A DNA stretch of 64,000 nt from JALZBN01 sp035525375 (GTDB lineage: Bacteria; Actinomycetota; Acidimicrobiia; Acidimicrobiales; AC-14). This document shows, piece by piece, positions 41,999-50,331 of this stretch. The stretch is taken from positions 1 to 64,000 of the forward strand of contig DATLEI010000093.1 in the NCBI GenBank assembly GCA_035525375.1. The letters are read 5' to 3'. The number at the start of each line of letters is the position of its first letter. The stretch's first letter is position 1. The translations under genes and the position numbers were made by a program. A model generated the notes under the pieces. The model was not told where the DNA came from. It made no database searches and worked only from the letters and a program-made list of their open reading frames with translations.

Positions 41999-43387
41999 GT
42001 GCCGGCCGCACGCCGCATTGTCGTGGCGACAGGCGACATCATCGGGCCAAAGATGGCCGGCCCCGGCATCCGGGCCTGGCATCTGGCCGAGGCCTTGTCG
42101 ACCACCAATGAGGTCGAGTTGGTCACGACGGCGTCGGCCAACGCCGCCGACCCTCGCTTCGTCATACGTGCTGTCGACGACGATGCCCTTCGCCACCTGG
42201 AGCAATGGTGTGACGTTTTCATCTTCCAGGGATGGCTTCTGGAGGGTCGGCCATTCTTGCGGTCTTCGTCGAAGGTGCTCATCGTCGACCTGTACGACCC
42301 GATGCATCTCGAGCAGCTCGAGCAGCTCGAGCAGGGAGGTGGCACCGGCGCCGGCGACGTGACCCGCACGGCGCGGGCCCGGGCGGCGACGGCTGTTCTC
42401 AACCAGCAGTTGCTCCGGGGTGACTTCTTCTTGTGCGCCAGCGAGCGCCAACGCACCTTCTGGCTCGGCCACCTCGCTGCCCTCGGACGCATCAACGCCT
42501 GCACCTACGACGCCGACAAGACACTGCGGGCGTTGATCGATGTTGTGCCCTTCGGCGTGCCCGAGGCACCGCCGGTGCGGCGCGCGCCGGCGATCAAGGG
42601 CGTCGTGCCCGGTATCGCCAAGGGCGACCTTGTGGTCCTCTGGGGGGGCGGTGTCTACGACTGGTTCGACCCGCTGACGTTGTTGCGGGCGGTGGACCGG
42701 CTCCGGCGCGCCCATCCTCGGGTCCGGCTCTTCTTCCTGGGCATGGCTCACCCGAGTCCCGACGTCCCGGAGATGGCGATGGCAACGGAGACCCGGTCTC
42801 TGTCGGACAGCCTCCGCCTCACCGGCAATCACGTGTTCTTCAATGAGGGATGGGTCGACCACGCCCTTCGCCAGGACTACCTGCTGGACGCGGACATCGG
42901 CGTGACGACCCACTTGAGCCACCTGGAGACCGAGTTGTCATTTCGTACGCGGGTGCTCGACTACATCTGGGCTGGTCTGCCGGTTGTGGCCACCGAAGGC
43001 GACTCGATGGCCCAGCTGGTTGAGTCGCGGGGCATCGGCCTGACCGTGCCGCCGGCGGATGTCAATGCCTTGGAATTCGCGCTCGGTCGCCTCCTAGGGG
43101 ATGCCGAGTTGCGCTCAAACCTTCGACAGCGCTGCCGGGTGGTCGCATCCGAGCTTGCCTGGCCGAAGGTCACCGAGCCGCTGGTCGAGTTCTGTCGTGC
43201 TCCGCGCCGGGCGCCCGATCTCCTCGACCCCGACATCGTGGCCAACCTCCCGCGCCGCCTCGGCCGTGTCACCTCCGGACGCCCCTTCGGAGATGCAGTG
43301 CGCGCCGGTCTCCGCCACCTACGCGCCGGCGGCCCCCGTGAATTGGTGGAATCGGTTGCGGCGCGCCTGCGGCGGTCCCGCGGCTGA
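41999..43387 (+). CDS. Glycosyltransferase family 4 (GT-B)
   Basis: A 462-residue cytoplasmic enzyme. N-terminal RRIVVATGDIIGPKMAGPGI with the GPGIRAWHLAEAL loop, VLIVDLYDPMHLEQ, DLVVLWGGGVYDWFDPLTLL and the donor-side TRVLDYIWAGLPVVATEGDS identify the GT-B fold. The classical EX7E is replaced (SFRTRVLDYIWAGLP), as in several actinobacterial GT4 relatives. A basic, helical tail (about 415-462) may contact the membrane. It starts with a GTG 23 bp after the amidase gene and is last in the propeller operon. A small in-frame repeat encoding LEQLEQLEQ lies near residue 104. Confidence 0.86.
   Translation: MPAARRIVVATGDIIGPKMAGPGIRAWHLAEALSTTNEVELVTTASANAADPRFVIRAVDDDALRHLEQWCDVFIFQGWLLEGRPFLRSSSKVLIVDLYDPMHLEQLEQLEQGGGTGAGDVTRTARARAATAVLNQQLLRGDFFLCASERQRTFWLGHLAALGRINACTYDADKTLRALIDVVPFGVPEAPPVRRAPAIKGVVPGIAKGDLVVLWGGGVYDWFDPLTLLRAVDRLRRAHPRVRLFFLGMAHPSPDVPEMAMATETRSLSDSLRLTGNHVFFNEGWVDHALRQDYLLDADIGVTTHLSHLETELSFRTRVLDYIWAGLPVVATEGDSMAQLVESRGIGLTVPPADVNALEFALGRLLGDAELRSNLRQRCRVVASELAWPKVTEPLVEFCRAPRRAPDLLDPDIVANLPRRLGRVTSGRPFGDAVRAGLRHLRAGGPRELVESVAARLRRSRG
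42308..42334 (+). repeat. 9-bp triplicate CTCGAGCAG
   Basis: Three perfect tandem copies encode LEQLEQLEQ inside the GT4 gene. This is a slippage-prone microsatellite-like tract in a surface loop, and it keeps frame for any copy number. Confidence 0.85.
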
Positions 43388-43400
43388 CGCCGTTCGCCAA

Positions 43401-45110
43401 CTACTGCCCTAGGGCTCGCTTGGCGATCCGAATCAGCCGTCCTACCGCGCCGCGCTTCTCGGCTTCGAACATCGCAGTACGCGCCACGTGTAACTCCCGA
43501 TCGAGACGCTCGACTTGCGCGGCTAACGCCTGGGCGGATGCTTCGGCGGCAACGAGCGCGGCGTCCGACACCACTCGCCCCGCCCGCTCGCGCCGGAGCA
43601 CCTCGCGCAACTCCAGAACGGCGGCGAACGAACCTGACGGCAGTAGGAACGGGCGCTCGCTGAGCTCGTCGCGTACCAGCGACATCTGGTGCGCACCGTC
43701 GAGCACCCGGGTCCGGGGGACAGCCACACAAACGTCGTCGCAGTGAGCCAGACCGCATAGCTCCACGGCGCGCACCAGTGCACCGGCCGGGGCGCCGGCG
43801 CGCTCGCCAGCGAGATCGAGGGATGTCGTCACCAACGCATCAGTGGGGACGGCGAACGCCTGGGTCACCACGTCGCCGGTCTCCTCGACCGACAGCAATT
43901 CGACCCAGTTTTGCGCCAGCCGCTTGGTGGCCGGACCCAGAAGTTCTTCGAACGTCTCCGGTGCTGGTTCGCCCACCTTTCCTGGCAAACAGGTCGCGCC
44001 GGCGACCAGCACGGAGCCAGGATTGGCAAGCTCGGCCTTGGCCAGACGCTCGATCCACGCCGGCGCAACTCGGGTGTCGGGCGCCAACAGGCAGAGGTAG
44101 CGACCGCCGGCGGCGCCAACCGCGGCGCGCAACCTTTCAGCTGACGTTGCGCCGGCCACGGTGATCACGCGAGCGCACCGGCCATCGAGTTGGGCCTCAA
44201 CAGCAGCCAGGTCGACAACAGACGCGCCGGGGTCGACCGCCACGATCACCTCGAACTGCCCCGACGTCTGCCGGGACATATCGCCGACGAGCGGCACCAC
44301 ATCACCGCCTGACGGCAAATCGACGACAACAGATACAAAAACATCGCGCCGCAAGCTCTCCGGCTCACGCGGGGTTGGCGCAGTCACCGAGTTGTCGAGT
44401 TGGAAGCGGCGCACGAACTGGTACGTCAGTCCGTTGGGTTCGGCCAGCATCCTCAATCCGAGCAGGAACTCTCGCGCCGGCACGCCCGGGCGCACGAACG
44501 GCGCTTCGGCCGGGAAACGCTGCTCGCTGTACTCGAGCTCGACGTCGTCGCGATCGGCCTCGCGCCACCCGTTCGAGGAGAACAGGCGCCCATAGCCCCA
44601 CTCGTCGAAGAAGCGGAGGTGGGTGTCGTCGAGCAGGCCGGTGTCGAGGTAGTCCCAGCGGCCGGCGAGGAGCTTGGCTCCGAGGTCGAAGTGGGTCACG
44701 TTGGGGATGCTGACCACCAACTGGGCGTCGATGACCCCCATCTCGGTGAACAGCGAGTTGACCTCTCGCAGCAGGGCGCCGGGATCGACGACGTGCTCGA
44801 GAACGTCGAGCAGCAGCACCGCGCCGAGCTTGCGATCACCGACCACGGCGCCCAGCCGGTCGGCCACGCCGGGTGTCACGAGGTCAACGGGGTGAACCTC
44901 AAAGCCTCGCCCCTCGAGCTCGGCCAGGGCGTGCTCATCGATGTCGAGACCGATGTACTCGAAGCCGGCCTCGGTCGCGACCTCCGCCAGCGGAGATCGT
45001 CCGCACCCAAGGTCGAGGAGGACACCCCCATCGCAGCCGCTACGGGCTAGCAACCGCATGGCGCTGGCGTGCGATGAGTGCTCCTCGTAGCGGCTGGGGT
45101 ACTCCTTCAT
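43401..45110 (-). CDS. SAM methyltransferase - GT2-like fusion with C-terminal coiled coil
   Basis: A 569-residue protein. Residues 1 to about 230 are a class I methyltransferase with VLLDLGCGRSPLAEVATEAG (30-49), GLDIDEHAL, AVLLLDVLEHVVDP and SIPNVTHFDLGAKLLAGRWD. Residues about 275-480 resemble a GT-A domain (SVVVDLPSGGDVVPLVGDMS, CLLAPDTRVAPAWIERLAKA). It lacks the usual DXD and the WR/ED catalytic segment, so it may be inactive. A heptad-rich helix follows (about 500-550). The ATG at 45110 overlaps the upstream stop (ATGA); a start at 45161 is unlikely. It is last gene of the exporter-2 operon. Confidence 0.85.
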   Translation of the reverse strand: MKEYPSRYEEHSSHASAMRLLARSGCDGGVLLDLGCGRSPLAEVATEAGFEYIGLDIDEHALAELEGRGFEVHPVDLVTPGVADRLGAVVGDRKLGAVLLLDVLEHVVDPGALLREVNSLFTEMGVIDAQLVVSIPNVTHFDLGAKLLAGRWDYLDTGLLDDTHLRFFDEWGYGRLFSSNGWREADRDDVELEYSEQRFPAEAPFVRPGVPAREFLLGLRMLAEPNGLTYQFVRRFQLDNSVTAPTPREPESLRRDVFVSVVVDLPSGGDVVPLVGDMSRQTSGQFEVIVAVDPGASVVDLAAVEAQLDGRCARVITVAGATSAERLRAAVGAAGGRYLCLLAPDTRVAPAWIERLAKAELANPGSVLVAGATCLPGKVGEPAPETFEELLGPATKRLAQNWVELLSVEETGDVVTQAFAVPTDALVTTSLDLAGERAGAPAGALVRAVELCGLAHCDDVCVAVPRTRVLDGAHQMSLVRDELSERPFLLPSGSFAAVLELREVLRRERAGRVVSDAALVAAEASAQALAAQVERLDRELHVARTAMFEAEKRGAVGRLIRIAKRALGQ

Positions 45111-48100
45111 CGCGCGCCGCCGGCGCGCTCTCGGCCGCTCGGGCCACCGTCCGGATCGCACAACGCGTCATAGACACCGGCCAGCGCCGTCTCCCAATCG
45201 CCATGACGCGCCGCGACATCGGCAAGACCACGTTCCGAGAGTTGCCCTCGGAGCTGGGCATCGTCGACCAGCCGGGTCAAACCCTCGACCAGCCCCTCGA
45301 CGGTCTGGGGGGTGCGGATGCAGTTCTCCTCGTGGTGCAGGATCCAGTCGCCGGCGGGGTTGTCGAAGGCGACGACCGGGACGCCACATGCCATCAGCTC
45401 GAGCGGCAAGTACGAAGGGTGCGCCGACACTGTCAGGGCGATGCCGATATCGCAGGTGCGATACAAGCGGCCCGTGTCGCGGTAATCGAGTAATCCGAGA
45501 TGCTGGATGCCCTCGCCGAGATGCTCTTCGTTTGCCCACGACCCCGCGGTGACGATGTGCACGTCAGCTCCAAAGCGCTTCTTCACTTCCGCAAGCGCAA
45601 GCGACGCCAGTTCCCAGCAGTTGCGCCAGTGACCAGGACGCGAATACAGGAAGATCCGCACCGGCCCGTCTCCGCCGACGGGGCGCCGATCACGGGCGTG
45701 GAACACGGTGTCGTCGACCGCGGGCATGAAGGACGCGCCGGAGCCGCCATACGAGTCCTCGTAGAGCGAAAGCAGGCGATCGGTGTTGCACAGCCCGTAC
45801 AGCCCCAACCGGTAACTCTGCTCGGCCAGCGCGTAGTTGGTGCCAGCCGGATAGAACATCGGCTCGAAGTCCTGGATCAGGTAGAACCGCCGCCGCGAGT
45901 TGGTGAGCTGGGCGACGGAGAACGCCGTCAGCCACAACGTCGCGATCGAGACGTCGGCATCAGGGGCAGCCGCCGACGCCTGCTCCAACGAGCCGTCGAC
46001 GAACGTGACCGGCGCGCCGGCCAGGGACGGGAAGGCGGCCGTCACCGCCGAGCGAAAGAAGCGCTCGTTCGGCGTCGACACGACCACGAAGCGGTTCTCG
46101 ACCCCATGGTTGCGGGCCAGCTGGTCGGCAATTCGCAGCGCGGTGTTGATGCCGCCGTAGAACGGATTCTCGATGTCGGGCACGAACCAGTTGACTGTGC
46201 GCACATCGATCCGCCCGACGGCGCAGGCGTGCGACGTCTCTACCCTGTCGCGCAAGCCCGCGTCGGCTCGGCACAACCGTGCAAGCAGCAGGGACTCGGC
46301 CTCGTCGGAGCGTTGGCGGAACACGGTGAGGTCTCGTCCGATGATCGGGGCCACGATGTCGAGCGGCGACGGCTCGTCGGGCCTCCCGAGCTTCGGCTCG
46401 GGCGACTCGAGCGACAGGTTCGGTGAGAAGTAGGGATCACCATTGCGGAGCCAGCGCTGATAACGCCACCAGCTGGCGAAGAAGTCCGCGGGCGGGATCG
46501 TAGGCCCGCGTGTCGCTGATTCGAGGTGGCGGACGACTGTGGCAGGCGTGCAGACGTTTCGGAGCCCGAGGTGGCGGCAGTCGAGACCGAGGACGACGTC
46601 GCTGCCACAGAGCACCATCCGCTCGTCGAATCCGCCGATCGACTCGAACACCTCGCGCCGGACAGCGACGCATGCCGCGGTGACCGACAAGACATTGCGA
46701 TACCAACTGGTGGGCCCGAGGAGCGAGTCGGAGCCGGGCGCCATGCCCGCGAAGAGGTGGTCGGCAAAGCCTCGAAGTCCGAGGACCACGCCACCGTGCT
46801 GTATCCGATCATCGGGCCCGGTGAGCACCGGGCCGACCAGGCCGATGTCCGGTTGCGTGGCCCACCCCGTCAGTTCCTGAAGCCAGCGCGGATCGACCAA
46901 CTCGGTGTCGTCGTTGAGGAAGACGAGCACGTCACCCCGGGCAGTGGCCGCGGCGCGGTTGTTGACGGCCGAATAGTTGAACGGTTCGTCCCACCAGATG
47001 ACTCGAAGATCGAGATCCAGGCTGGCCGCCCGTTCCTCGTACCACGCCTCCCGCTCGCTGGTCTGGCCACCGTTGTCGACGATCACTACGTCGAAGGCGG
47101 GATGGTCGGTGCGGGCGAGGCTCGGAAGGCACACGTCGAGCATCTTGCGGTTGTGCCGAGTGGGAATGACGATCGTGACGCTCGCGCCGCCGACCGGCCA
47201 CCGCACGTGGACCGCATTGTCCCTGCAGTCGACCTCAGCCTGACGACCGCTGCGCTCGAGGTGAGCGCCGACGACGCTGCGTGCCACCTCGCTTGCTATG
47301 ACCCGACGCTCGTCGACGTGCTCGAGGACCCGCGCCACCCGCGCCACCTCGCCTTCGACGAAACCGGCGCGAAGGAGGAAGTCCCATGTCGAGGCATCGT
47401 CACCCATCAGATCGATGCCTCCGGCCTGATCGACGCGCCGGCGCCGCACCGCGAACGAACGGTCCAATGGGTTCGCCGACAGAAGCATCTCCGGCGACCA
47501 TCCCGGCCGGAATCGCGGGTTGGCGGGGCGGCCCTCGACGAACACGTCGTCATCCCAGTGGACGAGATCGACACCGGGGTCGTCCCACGCCCGGGCGGTC
47601 ACGTGGTACACGAGGTCGGGTTCGACCACGTCGCCGGCGTCGAGCATCACGACGAAGTCAGACCCCCCCAGAGGGCTTGCCGCGGCCACGTCATCTCCGG
47701 TGTCGTTGCTGGTGAAGACTCGCGGGTCGGTGGCAGGGGGTAGCTCGGCGGATCCCGCCACGACGGCCGACCAGGTACCGACGGTCTGGCTCCGGAGGCT
47801 GTCGAGCGTGGCCTTGACCTTGGCCGGGCTGGCGCCACCGGCGCGCACGGTAAAGCGCACGTGGATCGGCAGAGGGTGCGACGTCGCCCGCCGGATCTGC
47901 TCGACGAGCTCTGACGCCGTCGTCCGATGCGACTCGAACCAGGCCCGGTACTCGGGTTCGGCAGGTGAGGCGATTCGGTTGTGACGCCAGGCAGCTCGGG
48001 CGCGCCGGGCGACGCTGAGCGACTCGCGCGAAACGGTGCGGCCGAGGCGCAACATGTCGTGCGCCGGTGACCCCGGGGGCGCGACTCGCTCGACCGCGCC

Positions 48101-48124
48101 GCGCACGCCGCCCATGGGACGCAT
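45107..48124 (-). CDS. Three-module glycosyltransferase: degenerate GT2 - GT2 - WsaF-like GT4
   Basis: About 1005 residues. Module 1 (about 87-290) is GT-A-like (ATLDSLRSQTVGTWSAVV, FVVMLDAGDVVEPDLVYHVT, LVHWDDDVF). Module 2 (about 315-590) is a clear GT2 with VTIVIPTRHNRKMLDVCL, VDNGG, FLNDDTEL and GGFDERM. Module 3 (about 655-985) is a GT-B domain with FYLIQDFEPMFYPAGTNYAL and VSAHPSYLPLELMACGVPVV, as in WsaF-type rhamnosyltransferases. I use the ATG at 48124, which overlaps the ATPase gene stop by 1 bp (TGATG); a TTG one codon earlier is possible. It is part of the exporter-2 operon. Confidence 0.9.
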   Translation of the reverse strand: MRPMGGVRGAVERVAPPGSPAHDMLRLGRTVSRESLSVARRARAAWRHNRIASPAEPEYRAWFESHRTTASELVEQIRRATSHPLPIHVRFTVRAGGASPAKVKATLDSLRSQTVGTWSAVVAGSAELPPATDPRVFTSNDTGDDVAAASPLGGSDFVVMLDAGDVVEPDLVYHVTARAWDDPGVDLVHWDDDVFVEGRPANPRFRPGWSPEMLLSANPLDRSFAVRRRRVDQAGGIDLMGDDASTWDFLLRAGFVEGEVARVARVLEHVDERRVIASEVARSVVGAHLERSGRQAEVDCRDNAVHVRWPVGGASVTIVIPTRHNRKMLDVCLPSLARTDHPAFDVVIVDNGGQTSEREAWYEERAASLDLDLRVIWWDEPFNYSAVNNRAAATARGDVLVFLNDDTELVDPRWLQELTGWATQPDIGLVGPVLTGPDDRIQHGGVVLGLRGFADHLFAGMAPGSDSLLGPTSWYRNVLSVTAACVAVRREVFESIGGFDERMVLCGSDVVLGLDCRHLGLRNVCTPATVVRHLESATRGPTIPPADFFASWWRYQRWLRNGDPYFSPNLSLESPEPKLGRPDEPSPLDIVAPIIGRDLTVFRQRSDEAESLLLARLCRADAGLRDRVETSHACAVGRIDVRTVNWFVPDIENPFYGGINTALRIADQLARNHGVENRFVVVSTPNERFFRSAVTAAFPSLAGAPVTFVDGSLEQASAAAPDADVSIATLWLTAFSVAQLTNSRRRFYLIQDFEPMFYPAGTNYALAEQSYRLGLYGLCNTDRLLSLYEDSYGGSGASFMPAVDDTVFHARDRRPVGGDGPVRIFLYSRPGHWRNCWELASLALAEVKKRFGADVHIVTAGSWANEEHLGEGIQHLGLLDYRDTGRLYRTCDIGIALTVSAHPSYLPLELMACGVPVVAFDNPAGDWILHHEENCIRTPQTVEGLVEGLTRLVDDAQLRGQLSERGLADVAARHGDWETALAGVYDALCDPDGGPSGRERAGGAR

Positions 48125-49425
48125 CAACCCGTCTCACCCTTGTCGGCGACCAAAGGGGTCCATTCGCCGAGGAGGTCGACGACGCCGTAGACGACTTCGG
48201 GACCGGGCTGAACCTTCAGGCTGGCGAACCGCTCCTTCTTGTCGAGAATCGTTGTGCCATCGGTGTCGTGAGCCGCGAAGGTGAACGTGTACTCGCCGGG
48301 ACCGAGCGGAAGCTGCTCCATCCGGTAGTCGACGTGGCCGGGTCCAACGTAGGTGGGGCCCTTCGAGTGCGTTGGCTGGATGCCGGGGTTGGCGACGAAG
48401 ACGTCGTTCTCGTTCTCGACCGCCATCGAGAACAGCGGGTTCTCGAGCGGCGTCCGGCAAGAGAAGTGCACTCGAATGGTCAGCGGTGCCTTCGGCTCGG
48501 CGACATGCGTCGGCTCACCGTTGGGGCCGAGGAACTCGACCTCCTCGATGACGATCGGTCGCTGGCGCGCCGGAGCCGGCTCCTGAGTCGCCTCGGCCCC
48601 CGCATCCGCGAGCGATGCCCGAGCCGCTTCGACCTCCATCCGCTCAGCCTCGCTGACGTTGACCTTGCGCAGGTATTGATGGACGACGTCACCGGCGGTT
48701 CCGACGTGGAGCAGACGGCCGTGGTCGAACCAGGCCGCGTGGTCGCACATGGTTTGCACCAGCGCCAGGCTGTGACTCACGACGATGATCGTCACCCCCT
48801 GGCTCCGGAGCTTGTAGAGGTGGTCGAAGCACTGACGCTGGAACTCCTCATCGCCAACCGCGATGACCTCGTCGATGATGAGGATGTCGGGGTTGACGTG
48901 AACGGCGACCGAGAAACCGAGGCGCACGTACATACCGCTCGAATACACCTTCACCGGGGAGTCGATGAAGTCGGAGATGCCCGAGAAATCGACGATTTCG
49001 TCGATCTTGCTGGCGATCTCGCGTCGGGTCAGACCGAGGATGGAGCCGTTGAGATAGATGTTCTCCCGGCCGGAGAGCTCTGGGTGGAAACCGGCGCCCA
49101 GTTCGAGGAGGGCTGAGACTCGCCCCTTGGACTGGATGGTGCCGGTTGTCGGCCGGTGGATCCCGGCCATGAGTCGCAGGAGTGTTGACTTTCCCGAACC
49201 GTTGTGGCCGACGAGCGCGAACGCCGAGCCCCGGGGCACGCTGAACGACACGTCACGCAAGGCCCAGAACTCGTCGTAGGCGGCTCCCCTCCGGCTCGTG
49301 ATCCGCTGCTTGAGGCTGGAGGGCTTGTCCTTGTAGAGACGGAAGCGCTTGGAGACGCCGTCGACGACAACCGCGGGGTCGTCGGTGTCGGTGATGGTGT
49401 CGGGTAGCTCGGTTATCCCGTCCAC
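48124..49425 (-). CDS. Polysaccharide ABC transporter ATP-binding protein, Wzt type (exporter 2)
   Basis: A 433-residue ATPase. Walker A is GHNGSGKST (73-81), the signature is YSSGM (161-165), Walker B is ILIIDE (181-186), and the switch histidine is H218. A linker (about 255-290) leads to a Wzt-C-like beta-sandwich (about 295-425) with VEFLGPNGEPTHVAEPKAPL, LTIRVHFSCRTPLENPLFSM and LPLGPGEYTFTFAAHDTDG. The nucleotide-binding half is close to the exporter-1 ATPase, but the C-terminal half is clearly different. This suggests that the two exporters recognise different glycans. It starts with a GTG 1 bp after the permease gene. Confidence 0.93.
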   Translation of the reverse strand: MDGITELPDTITDTDDPAVVVDGVSKRFRLYKDKPSSLKQRITSRRGAAYDEFWALRDVSFSVPRGSAFALVGHNGSGKSTLLRLMAGIHRPTTGTIQSKGRVSALLELGAGFHPELSGRENIYLNGSILGLTRREIASKIDEIVDFSGISDFIDSPVKVYSSGMYVRLGFSVAVHVNPDILIIDEVIAVGDEEFQRQCFDHLYKLRSQGVTIIVVSHSLALVQTMCDHAAWFDHGRLLHVGTAGDVVHQYLRKVNVSEAERMEVEAARASLADAGAEATQEPAPARQRPIVIEEVEFLGPNGEPTHVAEPKAPLTIRVHFSCRTPLENPLFSMAVENENDVFVANPGIQPTHSKGPTYVGPGHVDYRMEQLPLGPGEYTFTFAAHDTDGTTILDKKERFASLKVQPGPEVVYGVVDLLGEWTPLVADKGETG

Positions 49426-49426
49426 C

Positions 49427-50233
49427 TCAGAGCTCCTCGATCACGTCGCGAGAACCGGCGCGAAAGATGGCCCAGCCGGCCAAGAGGCTGACGACCGAGA
49501 TGGCGACAATGCCGAGGCAGCGGCCGCCGCTGGGGACCTGCTGGAGATAGAAGATGTCGCGCGCCGCGCCGACGAACTGGGTAAGGGGGTTCAATGTGAC
49601 GGCGACCTGGATCCACTTCGGTGCATTCTCCTGCACCAGCGTGTACGGGTAGATGATCGGCGTGGCGTAGAAGAGCAGTTGCAGGAGGATCGTGATGAGG
49701 TAGTTGACGTCTCGATAACGGACGTTGAACAGGCTGGCGACGAGAGCGACACCGATGGAGAACATTCCGAGGAGCACGAGAAGGAGCGGCGCGAGCAGCA
49801 CCGTCCAGCCGAGGTTGCCGACGACGATCAGTACGCCGATGAGGATGACGACTTCGAGCAGGGTCTGGGTCAGGCCAGCGAGCATGTTGGCGATCGGCGG
49901 GCATTCGGGCGGGAAGTAGACCCGCCGCAACAGGGGACCGGCGCTTATCAGGGCGATCATTGATCCGTTGAGCACCGCGTTGAAGAAGTTCCACACGACC
50001 AATGCGGCGAACAGGAAGAGTGCGAACGACTTGGTGTGGCCGTTTCCGGCGACCGGAGGCACGATCTTGAGGAGCGTGCCGAACACCACCGTGTAGATGA
50101 TCAGGGTGGTGGCGGGGTTGATGAGCGACCACAACCAGCCGAGCACGCTGCGCTTGTACTTCGCCTTCAGCTCGCGCTGAGCGAGATTCCCGATGAGGCC
50201 GCGGTAGCCCCATAGTTCGGTTGCAGTTGCCAT
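49427..50233 (-). CDS. Polysaccharide ABC-2 transporter permease, Wzm/TagG type (exporter 2)
   Basis: A 268-residue permease with six predicted helices. It has GNLAQRELKAKYKRSVLGWL and WSLINPATTLIIYTVVF at the N-terminus, LISAGPLLRRVYFPPECPPI, FYATPIIYPYTLVQENAPKW and LNPLTQFVGAARDIFYL. It lacks the long N-terminal extension of the exporter-1 permease. An open frame reaches 50470, but the ATG at 50233 with an upstream GGGAG-like sequence gives the standard length. It is first gene of the exporter-2 operon, and its promoter should lie in 50234-50331. Confidence 0.93.
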   Translation of the reverse strand: MATATELWGYRGLIGNLAQRELKAKYKRSVLGWLWSLINPATTLIIYTVVFGTLLKIVPPVAGNGHTKSFALFLFAALVVWNFFNAVLNGSMIALISAGPLLRRVYFPPECPPIANMLAGLTQTLLEVVILIGVLIVVGNLGWTVLLAPLLLVLLGMFSIGVALVASLFNVRYRDVNYLITILLQLLFYATPIIYPYTLVQENAPKWIQVAVTLNPLTQFVGAARDIFYLQQVPSGGRCLGIVAISVVSLLAGWAIFRAGSRDVIEEL

Positions 50234-50331
50234 CAGAGACTCACCTCGGGAGCGGCGCTTCGCCGACGAGCAGCCGTGGTCGCGTGCGGAAGGCTCGCGA
50301 CTACCACCGCTGACGATAGCCTGACGGCTCG
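50234..50331. promoter_or_regulatory. 98-bp divergent promoter region
   Basis: This gap separates the exporter-2 operon (minus) from the GT4-GT2 operon (plus). On the plus strand TAGCCT (50317-50322) ends 9 nt before the GTG at 50332 and could be a TANNNT -10 of a near-leaderless transcript. On the minus strand CACCTCGGGAGC provides the ribosome site region. No clear -35 was found for either. Confidence 0.35.

Noticed and set aside
40383..42011. 542-residue minus-strand open frame antisense to the amidase gene
   Set aside because: It mirrors the high-GC third-position bias and the repeats of the plus-strand gene. It has no recognisable domain, and the plus frame has a signal peptide and zinc ligands.
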